Below, piece after piece: positions 18,801-27,178 of a stretch of 64,000 nucleotides of DNA; positions within the stretch are counted from its first letter, which is position 1; each line of letters opens with the position of its first letter. Source of the DNA: Pleionea sp. CnH1-48. GTDB taxonomy: Bacteria; Pseudomonadota; Gammaproteobacteria; Enterobacterales; Kangiellaceae. The notes below the pieces were generated by a model. That model saw only the letters and a list, made by a program, of their open reading frames with translations, was not told the origin of the DNA and searched no databases. Location of the stretch: the NCBI RefSeq assembly GCF_024124665.1, contig NZ_JAMXSB010000003.1:310001-374000 (forward strand), written 5' to 3'. Made by a program: the position numbers and the translations under genes.

Positions 18801-19014
18801 AGAAGACGCACAAACTCGCCTGGCTCTGGCTAAAGAAAAGAACGCACTCATTCAAAAAGCACTCGGCGCTGGCAAGGCAGATAAAAGTGAAGGCAAAAAA
18901 GCATCTGCTAGTCAGCCTGTTTTTTATATGCACGAAGCCCCAACTTGGCACTGCGAAGATAACTTCGATTATTGGCACTGGCAGTCAGATCAGCATCAAG
19001 GACATCATCACTAA
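15895..19014 (+). CDS. exported double-domain amidohydrolase
   Basis: This 1039-residue exported protein has a signal peptide (about 1–23) and two amidohydrolase-superfamily halves. In the N-terminal half (about 35–440) the usual HxH after the GFID motif is replaced by PYSYY, so its metal site looks lost. The C-terminal half (about 580–1000) keeps IDEHAHIAIN, HSHSY, FTHILEGY and the SINSDSND Asp motif, so it should bind metal and be active. The fold resembles imidazolonepropionase/prolidase-like amidohydrolases; the substrate is unknown. The tail is His-rich. The next amidohydrolase starts at the TAATG stop-start overlap, so the two are co-translated. Confidence 0.85.
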   Translation: MSKATVKTASAAFFALAMSASYGDQTSHHNGIHDRSSSLIAFTNATVTTEPGKTLENATLVIQHGKIVSVKAKGKAPAGARIIDLSNHHVYPGFIDPYSYYSFEEKRSSSGFGGSPKYHGDRTGAKGWNDAIHAEVNWISEFEADPKAAKSYIKNGFTSVQTGTMDGIFRGQATTVSLADGIPNDLIYNAYSRHYLAYNKGSSKQNYPSSLMGSIALIRQSLSDANWYQKAQGKTDALITGTAVETNTALEAMGELKTAGIIFEPENTASLIAADKLLDSFKLSAAFVGRGFEYAHLKDIKNTKSTLVLPLNFPNKPDVSSFEAQQDASLRELRHWERAPANAAILADNDIPFAFTHHKLKKKSDLWPAIKKAIKNGLSEQQALSAITTVPAQLAGIANKAGKIKTGMMADLVIVDGNVFKDGKIKSVWLQGKETSFKPLAKNSLPGQFTLNIDGKELTLKLTAPKNKTQANFLVGEEKVSATVMNAADGHIQLKADLKKVGLEGVYRLTARLQNKQLTGHIVNAQGQRVAFNSEQKPLDSTEEKDKKSADDENKGVEFLGQLTYPNRAFGLNKIPKQEKLHIKNATLWTSEDKGILENADLLIAKGKIKKVGSKLSTPRGYTTIDGTGLHVTAGIIDEHAHIAINMGVNEGSDAITSEVAIGDVINPEDINIYRSMAGGTTIAQLLHGSANPIGGQAQVIKLRWGHNAEQLKFKKAPGSIKFALGENVKQSNWGDNYNIRYPQSRMGVDTIVRDGFERAIEYRDAWEKYDDLSRSAKKQVAPPRKDYRLDALVEILEGKRFVHSHSYVASEILSLMKIADDFDFNIQTFTHILEGYKVADEMVKHGATASTFADWWGYKFEVYDAIAQNACLMHEKGVNVSINSDSNDLMRRLNTEAAKSINYCGMSQEDAWKMVTINPAKQLKIDQWVGSLKAGKDADFVIWDGNPLSIYSKVKQTWIDGRKYFDREEDAQTRLALAKEKNALIQKALGAGKADKSEGKKASASQPVFYMHEAPTWHCEDNFDYWHWQSDQHQGHHH

Positions 19015-20291
19015 TGAAAAAATTAACTACACTTATGTCGCTTTGCATCGTGTCAGGCTCAGTACTGGCACACGACCTGGTGCCTGGTAAAAAACAAGAA
19101 CAAGCGATCTTAATTACCAATGCAACCTTGCATACCGTCACTCAGGGTACTCAGGAAAATACCGATATTTTGTTGTTAGATGGAAAAATCAAAAATATCG
19201 GCAAAGGCTTGAATATCAAAACCTCTCGTACCATCGATGGAACTGGAAAACATGTGTACCCAGGACTTATCGGTATGGTCACCAATTTGGGTATGGTTGA
19301 GGTCGATGCTGTTCGTGCGACTCGAGACACCTCAGAAGTAGGCAACATCACTCCAGAAGTGAAAGCCCATATTGCCTACAATACAGACTCTGAAATTACT
19401 CCAACGATACGCAGTAATGGAGTGACCCATGTTCAAGTTACTCCTCAAGGCTCAGGATTGCGCGGACAGTCAAGTCTGGTTCAACTGGATGCCTGGAACT
19501 GGCAAGACGCACTGGTGAAAGAGCAAACGGGTATGCACATGTCGTGGCCTAGCATGAACATCAACAAGGCACCGTGGGAAAAACGCTCAGCAGAAAAACA
19601 ACGCGAAGCACAGCAAAAAGCACTCAGTGCCATTGACGATGCGTTTACAGCAATTAAGGCCTACCATAAAGCTCGTAATGCCGACAAAAAGACACCTGTA
19701 GATCTACGCTGGGAAGCCATGCGACCAGTATTGGATGGCACTATGCCCCTGTATATCAGAGCTGATGAGTTTCGTCAGATAGAAGCAGCGATTCACTTTG
19801 CTCAAAAACAGGGGATGAAGCTGGTTATTGTTGGTGGCCGTGATGCCTGGCAAGCTATCGACTTGCTTAAACAATCAAAGACACCTGTCATCTTTACTGC
19901 TGCCTGGGGACTTCCTTCTCGTTCTGATGAAGGCATCGATCAGGTATTTAACGTACCCGCTGAACTGGCAAAAGCAGGCATTCCTTATGCTCTAGCCGTT
20001 AGGGGTAGCTGGCAGGTTCGTGATTTACCTTTTGCTGCTGGTCAGTCTGTTGCTTATGGTGTTGATAAAGAACAAGCATTAGCTTCCATCACATTAGCAC
20101 CCGCCAAAATGCTTGGTGTTGATGATCAACTAGGTTCATTAGAAGTTGGCAAAAATGCAACGTTAGTGATCAGCAATGGTGACATCATGGATCACTTAGG
20201 ACATAGAGTAGAAGCCATGTTTATCGATGGCAGAGAAGTTGATTTGGATAATCGACAAAAAAGACTCTATAAGAAATACGGTAACAAGTAA
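19014..20291 (+). CDS. exported amidohydrolase-like protein, likely without metal site
   Basis: This 425-residue protein begins at ATG 19014, sharing one base with the upstream stop. It has a signal peptide (MKKLTTLM … SVLAHD, about 1–20). The amidohydrolase fold is recognisable by the beta-sandwich segments around residues 25–80 and the C-terminal ITLAPAKMLGVDD … LGSLEVGKNATLVI block. After the HVYPGLIG motif, where active members have HxH, the sequence reads MVTNLG, so metal ligands are missing. It is probably a partner or non-catalytic subunit of the upstream enzyme. Paired genes of this type are common in marine gammaproteobacteria. Confidence 0.8.
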   Translation: MKKLTTLMSLCIVSGSVLAHDLVPGKKQEQAILITNATLHTVTQGTQENTDILLLDGKIKNIGKGLNIKTSRTIDGTGKHVYPGLIGMVTNLGMVEVDAVRATRDTSEVGNITPEVKAHIAYNTDSEITPTIRSNGVTHVQVTPQGSGLRGQSSLVQLDAWNWQDALVKEQTGMHMSWPSMNINKAPWEKRSAEKQREAQQKALSAIDDAFTAIKAYHKARNADKKTPVDLRWEAMRPVLDGTMPLYIRADEFRQIEAAIHFAQKQGMKLVIVGGRDAWQAIDLLKQSKTPVIFTAAWGLPSRSDEGIDQVFNVPAELAKAGIPYALAVRGSWQVRDLPFAAGQSVAYGVDKEQALASITLAPAKMLGVDDQLGSLEVGKNATLVISNGDIMDHLGHRVEAMFIDGREVDLDNRQKRLYKKYGNK

Positions 20292-20298
20292 CGAAAAA

Positions 20299-20324
20299 GA
20301 GCCCGGGCAGGTCCGTCCGGGCAA
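20299..20324. terminator. possible GC-rich hairpin after amidohydrolase pair
   Basis: GCCCGG / CCGGGC arms separated by ten bases follow the stop by about ten bases. There is no T-run, so this is only a weak candidate for termination. Confidence 0.35.
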
Positions 20325-20502
20325 ACATTGAGACAACTAAGTTAACACATTCTCAATCAATAAACCGCAAAGGAGTAGCGATAGAAACAAATTAAGTACT
20401 ATAGGATTAGAGGGATTATTTTTTATTAATGAGCGTCCTATTTTTTCGATAAGACCTAACAAGCGCAGAGCAACTACTCGATACCACCTGTTCTCACCCC
20501 AC

Positions 20503-20898
20503 CTAGTAAGACGCTAAACAATAACGAAACATCTTTGTGTTGTATTCTTTAGCAAAAAACAAAGCTCTTTGAGCATATTCTTTATGAACTTCACCATAGC
20601 GAACATCCGTTAATCCTGGAATATTCTTTACACCACAACGCTTACGCGCCTGTGCCTGCATATCAGCCCTAATGCCAACTACCTGACGACTGCGATTAGG
20701 AGACAGATACAAACGATAGTCCTTTGTTGCTGTCGCCTTTGATAATTCAGCTTTAAAGTCAGTGCTATCCAACCAACGCAACTGCTCAACGGCAATGCGC
20801 TCTCGCTCACCGCTTACTGATGGCTTTTTCTCACTCGTTTGGCAACCAGTAGATACCAGTAAACTTGCAGCAGATAAGATTCCAACAATTAATTTCAT
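20503..20898 (-). CDS. small Cys-containing exported protein, probable lipoprotein
   Basis: This 131-residue protein of unknown function has a signal peptide ending LLVSTGC, with Cys at residue 19. That resembles a lipobox although the −3 residue is Ser rather than Leu. The mature part has two further Cys (about residues 88 and 127), which could form a disulfide. No domain was recognised. It lies downstream of the metalloprotease gene on the same strand, but a strong hairpin separates them. Confidence 0.65.
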   Translation of the reverse strand: MKLIVGILSAASLLVSTGCQTSEKKPSVSGERERIAVEQLRWLDSTDFKAELSKATATKDYRLYLSPNRSRQVVGIRADMQAQARKRCGVKNIPGLTDVRYGEVHKEYAQRALFFAKEYNTKMFRYCLASY

Positions 20899-20915
20899 TA
20901 CGTAATACCTGATTA

Positions 20916-20951
20916 TTGTCGCCAGTGCTTGCTCACAAACACTGGCGACAA
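20916..20951. terminator. strong hairpin downstream of metalloprotease gene
   Basis: The perfect 12-base stem TTGTCGCCAGTG / CACTGGCGACAA has a 12-base loop. It sits just after the metalloprotease stop and 18 bases before the lipoprotein gene start. The T-run on the minus strand is poor, so it may be a terminator, an attenuator or an mRNA-stabilising hairpin. Confidence 0.5.
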
Positions 20952-20974
20952 GGTTACTTAATAGGTGTCATAGT

Positions 20975-23611
20975 CTATGACTTACGACGGGCCAGTTTCA
21001 GTAACAATAGTAGCGAAATAAAGATTCCCATACTACCACCACCGCCTGAGCTGCCTCCGCCATTATTGCCACCGTTGTTTCCACCATTACCACCACCGCT
21101 CGCTTGTACGGTAATACTCAGGTTAAAGGTGTTGCTGTCGGCTTGACCATCGTTCACTTTTACAGGAACCGTCAGTGTTCCGCTAAAGCCTGCTGTCGGT
21201 GTAACAACCAAACCACTGTGAGTGTAGTTGCTGCCATCCATAATCGTCATGGTGAAGTCGGCAGGATAGTTGTTATCTGGATCGGTCACCGTTAAGTTCG
21301 ATAACGCCAGAGTAATCGACTGTCCCTGCTGCACGCTCAAGGATGACTGGCCGGTAATTTGTGGAGCCTGGTTACCACCGCCGCTCGCTTGTACGGTAAT
21401 ACTTAAATTAAAGATATTACTGTCCGCTTGGCCGTCGTTCACTTTTACAGGAACCGTCAGTGTTCCGCTAAAGCTCGCTGCCGGCGTAACAACCAACCCA
21501 CTGTGCGTGTAGTTACTTCCGCTCATAACAGTCATAGTAAAGTCGGCAGGATAGTTATTATCTGGATCAGTCACGGTTAAGTTTGATAACGCCAGAGTAA
21601 TCGGTTGTCCCTGTTGCACACTCAAAGATGACTGGCCAGTAATTTGAGGCGCCTGATTGCCTCCACCGCCACTGCCTGAGATCGTGATGTTTTGGCTGTT
21701 AATAGCAAAAAATACATTATCAGAACAGGTGACACGAATACGTCCCTGACTGGTTGAAGCAGAAGGTACGGTGATGTTTTCACTTCCGTCATTTGCAGTT
21801 GCTTTTAAAAGCTCAGTTGGGAAGCTTTGGCCGCCATCGCTTGAGTAATGCACATCCACACTCGTACAGTTAATCGGACTGGTATTGGTGTTAGCCACAT
21901 CCCACTGAATGCTTTGTTGGGCGCCACCCGTCCAGTTAGCCGCTGCCGCAGGAGAAGTGATCTTAAATGGGCCCGCGTTGGATTTAACCGTTAGTTTTGC
22001 ATCATCATAAGCAACACCACCTTTGGTATCTCTAACCGTTAAACGGAAGTTCAGATCACGATTAGTCGTTGGCAGGTACTCTCCTTTTGTTGTGCCACCA
22101 GATAATACATCCGACAGTTGTGGGAAAATTCGAGTACCGTGACTCACTGGTACAAAAGAACGGAAGATAGGACGCGATCCATCATCTACCATTGATGCAG
22201 CATCTGAGGACTCAGTCCCTAAATCAATCTGTTCCCAGATGTAGGTTAACAATGATTGATCGGCAGAATCGGCATCTGTTGCTGAGCCAGTCAGCTTAAA
22301 TGGAGTTCGCGCAGGAATCACATAGTCACTACCCGCGTTAACCACAGGTATATTGTTACCGGTGTTCTGTTTAGTTGCACAGGCATTACCACCACCAGCA
22401 CTGGCAAACTGGAACATCTGCGAAATACTTTTGGTATGGAAAAGCGCATCAGAATTACGCTGAAGATCCGTGTCACCACACAGTCCTGCATAACTCATGA
22501 TTGTCGAGCCACTACCAGGCTCAAAAGCCCATTGTGCAACACGGTTGCCACCGCAACCATTAAAGGAGTGCTCAGCACCAAACTGGTGGCCGATTTCATG
22601 AGCCACATAATCAATATTGAAGGCGTCTCCCGTTGGGTTACTGGTCCCTGTCAGTCCAGCACCTTTTTCGGCACCACAAACCACCTCGAAACCAGCAACA
22701 CCGCCATCTGCCGTCTGAAAGATATGCCCAATATCATAATTGGCTGCACCGATAACGTTATTAATGTTTCCGGTATTCGTATCCAGATCGGTGTCTGTAT
22801 TGGTGTAAGGATCAGAGCTTGCGTCGGTATAAATCAAACTGTCATTGTTAGCCACTAAAACTAAACGAATTGCCAGATCATTTTCGTAAACCTGATTCAC
22901 TCGATTAATAGTCGTAGTAACCGCAGCCATCCCTTTCTCTTTAGTACCACCATGAAACTGAGTGTATTCACCGGTAACTGCAACTGCTATACGATAGCTT
23001 CTCTGCACACCATCGGTAATAGAGGTTGAAGCTTGAGAGGTACGTTCTGCTTTGTGCGAATGTTTATCAACACCACGTTTAACACGATCTTTAAACTTCT
23101 TATGAACGTCTTTAACAATCGCTTTTGAACGATAATAAGCAATGTAGTTTTCTGACTGTTGCTCAGGATCGATGTAAACAATATCGCCATTGTATTTGAA
23201 CATTCCGTGGAAACCTTGAGGAGTTAAGTCAAAGCGTCCTTTGTTCTCAGGCTTATCAACTTGAAAACCAGAGAAGGTTTTAATCGATGGAAACTTTTGT
23301 GCCAGGCCTGGCTCCATGATTGAGGACTCAAACATCTGGAAACGAGCAAACTTTCCATCAGGCAATGGAAGCTCTACTTCTATACCGTGACTTGCTTGTG
23401 CTTTTTGAGGAGCTTGCAACAGTTGTGCAGCTAGTAAATCTTTTGCTAATGAAAGTCGACGTTGTTCTACAGCGACGGGGATCGATTTGTGCTTTTCTAA
23501 CTGGCCGTCAAGTTTTACATCTTGCCAGATATCAGATAGACCATTGTCAGCCAGGACTGACATGGGTAACAACATGCTTATGATGGAACAGCTTATTCGT
23601 TTCTTCATCAT
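20975..23611 (-). CDS. secreted reprolysin-like metalloprotease with GlyGly-CTERM anchor
   Basis: This 878-residue protein has a signal peptide (MMKKRIS … SVLAD, about 1–22), a propeptide and a zinc metalloprotease domain. The zinc motif HEIGHQFGAEH lies near residues 337–347 with a Met-turn TIMSYAG downstream, the metzincin pattern of reprolysin-like M12 enzymes. A beta-rich region follows, then two nearly identical 95-residue repeats each beginning QAPQITGQSSLSV. The end is a Gly/Asn/Ser linker, a hydrophobic helix and a basic KLARRKS tail. This GlyGly-CTERM design is cleaved by rhombosortase in other bacteria, giving surface attachment or type II-dependent release. No rhombosortase gene is in this window. 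Confidence 0.92.
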   Translation of the reverse strand: MMKKRISCSIISMLLPMSVLADNGLSDIWQDVKLDGQLEKHKSIPVAVEQRRLSLAKDLLAAQLLQAPQKAQASHGIEVELPLPDGKFARFQMFESSIMEPGLAQKFPSIKTFSGFQVDKPENKGRFDLTPQGFHGMFKYNGDIVYIDPEQQSENYIAYYRSKAIVKDVHKKFKDRVKRGVDKHSHKAERTSQASTSITDGVQRSYRIAVAVTGEYTQFHGGTKEKGMAAVTTTINRVNQVYENDLAIRLVLVANNDSLIYTDASSDPYTNTDTDLDTNTGNINNVIGAANYDIGHIFQTADGGVAGFEVVCGAEKGAGLTGTSNPTGDAFNIDYVAHEIGHQFGAEHSFNGCGGNRVAQWAFEPGSGSTIMSYAGLCGDTDLQRNSDALFHTKSISQMFQFASAGGGNACATKQNTGNNIPVVNAGSDYVIPARTPFKLTGSATDADSADQSLLTYIWEQIDLGTESSDAASMVDDGSRPIFRSFVPVSHGTRIFPQLSDVLSGGTTKGEYLPTTNRDLNFRLTVRDTKGGVAYDDAKLTVKSNAGPFKITSPAAAANWTGGAQQSIQWDVANTNTSPINCTSVDVHYSSDGGQSFPTELLKATANDGSENITVPSASTSQGRIRVTCSDNVFFAINSQNITISGSGGGGNQAPQITGQSSLSVQQGQPITLALSNLTVTDPDNNYPADFTMTVMSGSNYTHSGLVVTPAASFSGTLTVPVKVNDGQADSNIFNLSITVQASGGGNQAPQITGQSSLSVQQGQSITLALSNLTVTDPDNNYPADFTMTIMDGSNYTHSGLVVTPTAGFSGTLTVPVKVNDGQADSNTFNLSITVQASGGGNGGNNGGNNGGGSSGGGGSMGIFISLLLLLKLARRKS
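21096..21665. repeat. two tandem 285-bp repeats inside metalloprotease gene
   Basis: Two units with a 285-base period (about 21096–21380 and 21381–21665) encode the two 95-residue C-terminal repeats. Long identical blocks remain at the DNA level, with scattered silent and conservative changes, which suggests fairly recent duplication or gene conversion. Confidence 0.85.
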
Positions 23612-23848
23612 TAGACCCTCTTTAGTAACGAAATATGTCTTGCTATCTACTCTATGAAAACCAGCAAAAATAAAAAGTGTATTAATTCACAAAACATTTG
23701 AGGGCTACAAAAGTCAAAAGACCTGTTACAAAAGACTACATAAAATATTGGCTTCCTTGCCGTTATTTTTTACTAACCAGAGTAAGCTCTAGTTCACACA
23801 TCCACTGTTAAATATTAACACTCAATTGCGAGTATTTATTTATAAAAA

Positions 23849-24832
23849 TCACTCTACTTTTCCTGAAAAAACCCGGTAGTTATACGCTGTATATCCGAGC
23901 ACCATAGGCATTAAAATAGCAACACCTACTGATAAAAAGTTTAGAGACTTTTCATCAGCAACCGCATCCCATATGGTTAAGTGGCCAGGTATAATAAATG
24001 GGAAATAAGAAATTAAAAGTCCCATAAAACAAAGCACAAACAAAGAGATAGAGTAATAAAATGGTTTACGCTCTTCTTCTTCAACAAGTGAACGCCAGAT
24101 TTTCCAGATAACATATACCGTTAGTAAAGGCACTGGAGATAACAACAAAATCATAGGCCAGCTAAACCATCGCTCACGAATGTTTTCGAACGCGATAGGC
24201 GACCACAAACTAATAAGCGCGACAAAAACACTCACGGTCACCAAAATTCGCTTAGCCCACAGTCGGCACCAATGTTGCAGTTCACCATCACACTTAATAA
24301 TCAGCCATGTCATGCCTAATAATGCATAACCAGCAACAACGCCCAAACCTGTCATTAACGTAAACGGCGTAAACCAGGCTGGACTGCCTAATACCAGTTC
24401 TCCATTCGCATCAACAGGAACGCCTTGAATAATCGCGCCCAATATCATGCCTTGAGTGAACGCGGCAAATATGGACCCCATGGCAAAAGCACCATCCCAT
24501 AAACGACGTCCTTGCTGTGTTTTAAATCGAAACTCAAAGGCCACACCACGAAAAATCAGCGCGACTAACATCATAATAATAGGCACGTAAAACACAGATA
24601 GTAAAAGATGGTAAGCCTGAGGAAACGCAGCAAAAAGAGCGACACCTCCCATCACTAACCAGGTTTCATTGCCATCCCATACGTGAGCAATGCTTCTGAT
24701 CATACGATCTCGATGTTCATCCGCTTTGGTAAACGGAAACAAAATTCCAATACCTAGATCAAATCCATCCAAGACAACGTACATTAAAATAGAGAAGCCT
24801 AAAATAAAGTACCAGACTAACGCCATATCCAT
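23849..24832 (-). CDS. cydB: cytochrome bd-type quinol oxidase subunit II (CIO type)
   Basis: This is subunit II of a quinol-oxidising bd-type oxidase. The 327-residue product has about eight to nine membrane helices and the opening YFILGFSILMYVVLDGFDLGIG that defines CydB. It includes WDGNETWLVMGG near residue 50, in the quinol/heme interface region. At 327 residues it is shorter than E. coli CydB (379) and similar to CioB-type subunits. The start overlaps the cydA stop at TAATG. No cydX-like small gene is visible downstream. Confidence 0.94.
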   Translation of the reverse strand: MDMALVWYFILGFSILMYVVLDGFDLGIGILFPFTKADEHRDRMIRSIAHVWDGNETWLVMGGVALFAAFPQAYHLLLSVFYVPIIMMLVALIFRGVAFEFRFKTQQGRRLWDGAFAMGSIFAAFTQGMILGAIIQGVPVDANGELVLGSPAWFTPFTLMTGLGVVAGYALLGMTWLIIKCDGELQHWCRLWAKRILVTVSVFVALISLWSPIAFENIRERWFSWPMILLLSPVPLLTVYVIWKIWRSLVEEEERKPFYYSISLFVLCFMGLLISYFPFIIPGHLTIWDAVADEKSLNFLSVGVAILMPMVLGYTAYNYRVFSGKVE

Positions 24833-26193
24833 TACGCTTCTCCTTTTGCCAATGTGGGTGATGATTCGTTTTGTTCAGAAGGCGGTGTCGCAGGCCCTCT
24901 TCTAACTAAGCGAAAGAGATAAAATAAATAGGCAATGAGCAGTAAACCATAGGTTAAAACAAACAACATTAATGATTCGAGCACACGTTCTGGAGCAATA
25001 CGAGAAAATCCTTCACTCGTTCGATACAGGCCATAAACCAGATAGGGTTGTCGACCGACTTCAGCAACCCACCATCCCGCAACGGTCGCAATAAATCCAG
25101 AAGGAGCCATCAATACACACCAACGGAAAAACTTCGGTTTATCAAACAGTTTTTTTCGTATTGCCAGATAACCACCGATAACAGCCGTTAACAACATCAA
25201 CATACCAATGCCAACCATTACACGAAACGAAAAGAATACCAGTGGAACATTCGGTCTGTCTTCTGGAGGTACTGACTTTAGACCCACCAACTCGCCTTCT
25301 AGATCATGGGTTAATATTAGGCTGGCAGCCTTGGGAATTGTGATGGCAAAATCATTGGTTTCTTTTTCCATATTAGGCCAGGCAAACAGAGTAAAAGGAG
25401 CCCCTTTTTGGGTATCCCATACAGCTTCCATAGCGGCAACCTTCATCGGTTGATGTTCCAATACATTGAGCCCATGTAAGTCCCCGATAAATATCTGAAC
25501 GGGTGCGGTAATCAAAGCAAACCAAATGCCGCAAGTGAAGCTCAGCTTTGCAAAAGCTTCATTTTTCTTTTTCCACAACATCCATCCAGAAACGCCAAGA
25601 ACAAAAAATGCTGTCGTTAAGAAAGACGCCACCACCATGTGACTAAAGCGATAAGGGAACGATGGATTAAATACAACATCCCACCAGCTTTTTACAAAAA
25701 ACTTGCCATCGATAAATTCGTGCCCTGCTGGCGTTTGCATCCAGGAGTTAGCAGAAAGTATCCAGAAAGCAGACATCATGGTGCCAAAAGCCACCATACA
25801 GGTCGCAAAGAAGTGTAATTTGGGAGAGACCCGATTCCAACCAAATAACATGATGCCTAAGAAGCCAGCCTCCAGAAAAAAGGCAGATAGCACCTCATAA
25901 CCCATCAATGGGCCGATCACGTTACCAGCCGCCTCAGAGAAGCGTCCAAAGTTAGTCCCAAACTCATAGGACAATACAATCCCTGAAACCACTCCCATAC
26001 CAAAGGTTATGGCGAATATTTTACTCCAGAAATCATAATGCTGGCGGTAAATAGTCTTTTGAGTGCGAAGATGAAGAAATTCGAGAAAAGCGAGAAACCA
26101 GGCAAGGCCAATGGTGAGGGTAGGAAACAAAATATGATAGCTGAGAGTAAAAGCCATCTGAATCCGCGAGAGGAGTTCTGAATCTATTGCCAT
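24832..26193 (-). CDS. cydA: cytochrome bd-type quinol oxidase subunit I (CIO type)
   Basis: This subunit holds the heme and quinol sites of a bd-type terminal oxidase. The 453-residue product contains a His in MAFTLSYHILFPTLTIG, a second heme His in YRFSHMVVASFLTTAF near residue 184, and GWWVAEVGRQPYLVYG near 380. The Q-loop is short and lacks the insert found in E. coli CydA, typical of cyanide-insensitive (CIO) enzymes. I chose ATG 26193 because AAGGA is eight bases upstream; ATG 26202 is too close to it. An FNR-like box lies about 229 bases upstream. Confidence 0.94.
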   Translation of the reverse strand: MAIDSELLSRIQMAFTLSYHILFPTLTIGLAWFLAFLEFLHLRTQKTIYRQHYDFWSKIFAITFGMGVVSGIVLSYEFGTNFGRFSEAAGNVIGPLMGYEVLSAFFLEAGFLGIMLFGWNRVSPKLHFFATCMVAFGTMMSAFWILSANSWMQTPAGHEFIDGKFFVKSWWDVVFNPSFPYRFSHMVVASFLTTAFFVLGVSGWMLWKKKNEAFAKLSFTCGIWFALITAPVQIFIGDLHGLNVLEHQPMKVAAMEAVWDTQKGAPFTLFAWPNMEKETNDFAITIPKAASLILTHDLEGELVGLKSVPPEDRPNVPLVFFSFRVMVGIGMLMLLTAVIGGYLAIRKKLFDKPKFFRWCVLMAPSGFIATVAGWWVAEVGRQPYLVYGLYRTSEGFSRIAPERVLESLMLFVLTYGLLLIAYLFYLFRLVRRGPATPPSEQNESSPTLAKGEA

Positions 26194-26519
26194 AGACTGC
26201 ATCCTTTATCTGATGAAGTTATCTGATTATAGAACTGGTCAGGCCATATCTCGAACGCTATTTGCTAATGTTTCACATAAAAAAATGTAGCGAGACAACC
26301 ATCTTCAGATTAGATATAATTATCTTTCCCTCGCAAAACTATCCTTTGCATCCCTTTTCAAAAAAGCTTTAAAACTCCCCTTCCTTTTAACTTTATTATA
26401 GAAAAACAAGCCACAGAGCTCTTGATCTCCGTCAATCGTTCAGCCCAAAGGAACCAATATATCCTTAATAACGACCACTTTTATTTTAGTGAGCAGACTT
26501 ATAGGCAGTAAGTCTTGCC
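26194..26519. other. cydAB upstream region
   Basis: This AT-rich region of about 320 bases between cydA and the DUF805 gene contains the FNR-like box at 26422–26435 and the cydA ribosome site. No small gene is evident. Confidence 0.6.
26422..26435. promoter_or_regulatory. FNR/Anr-like box upstream of cydAB
   Basis: TTGATCTCCGTCAA matches TTGAT-N4-ATCAA with one mismatch (G for A in the second half-site). bd oxidases are regular targets of FNR/Anr regulators, and an FNR-type gene is 14 kb away. Confidence 0.7.
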
Positions 26520-27077
26520 TCAATGATTATCTTTCTGATGAGCCTCAGACGGCTCATAGAAAAAGGCTGGGCCAGCAATATAAGTGGCAATAGCAATATT
26601 TGCTATCACAATAAATACAATGACTGGAGCCAAAACTCCAACAATCCAAATTGAAGCAGTATTATGCTCTGGTTTTTTACCGTATTGATTAGCGCCCTTG
26701 CTTCCAGGAAAGAACATCAAATAAATAGCGAAGGCAAGATTAATGAGTGGCATAAACATTAGCAAAGAAAGCCAACCAGAATATCCTAAATCATTCAGTC
26801 GACGAATCATCATGATAAAGCTGATAAAAATAAATACGCAAGAAATCACGGCACTTGCTCCAATATATGACTTGGGGTTGATACCATCAATACCTCCCCC
26901 CAATGCTATGATAGTCGCCATAAATACGATAGCCACCAGAGCAGTAGCACCAAAAGAATAAGCAAGGTAACGGACTCTACCGATACGACTCATGCTAAAG
27001 AACCTAACTGGCTCTAGTTCATTCTCTTTAACTCCAACATGTTCTGCTGGGCTTTCGTAAGGATTAAGTTTATCCAT
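26520..27077 (-). CDS. DUF805 membrane protein, paralogue 1
   Basis: This 185-residue membrane protein belongs to DUF805. It has the conserved start block FFSMSRIGRVRYLAYSFG (about 26–43), then four to five helices. The MMIRRLNDLGYSGWLSLL motif (about 88–105) and FFPGSKGANQYG follow. A final hydrophobic helix precedes a polar tail. It is the most downstream of three related genes on the minus strand. Function of DUF805 is unknown, and no catalytic residues are apparent. Confidence 0.85.
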   Translation of the reverse strand: MDKLNPYESPAEHVGVKENELEPVRFFSMSRIGRVRYLAYSFGATALVAIVFMATIIALGGGIDGINPKSYIGASAVISCVFIFISFIMMIRRLNDLGYSGWLSLLMFMPLINLAFAIYLMFFPGSKGANQYGKKPEHNTASIWIVGVLAPVIVFIVIANIAIATYIAGPAFFYEPSEAHQKDNH

Positions 27078-27178
27078 GAGATATATACCCTCTGATAGTC
27101 ACTATTATCATTCAAAAAAGCGTTGCTAAGCCACGCTTTCACACTCCAGTAACTCAAACTACATCATCAGGATACTAC

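Noticed and set aside
20299-20324. GC-rich hairpin after the amidohydrolases as a certain terminator
   Set aside because: The stem is only six bases and no T-run follows, so it is listed only at low confidence.
22436-22858. 140-codon plus-strand open frame
   Set aside because: It is antisense inside the metalloprotease catalytic domain, where the HExxH gene frame is unambiguous.
23849-24832. Possible truncation of CydB (327 residues against 379 in E. coli)
   Set aside because: The frame is intact with start and stop in normal context, and CIO-type CydB proteins are of this length.
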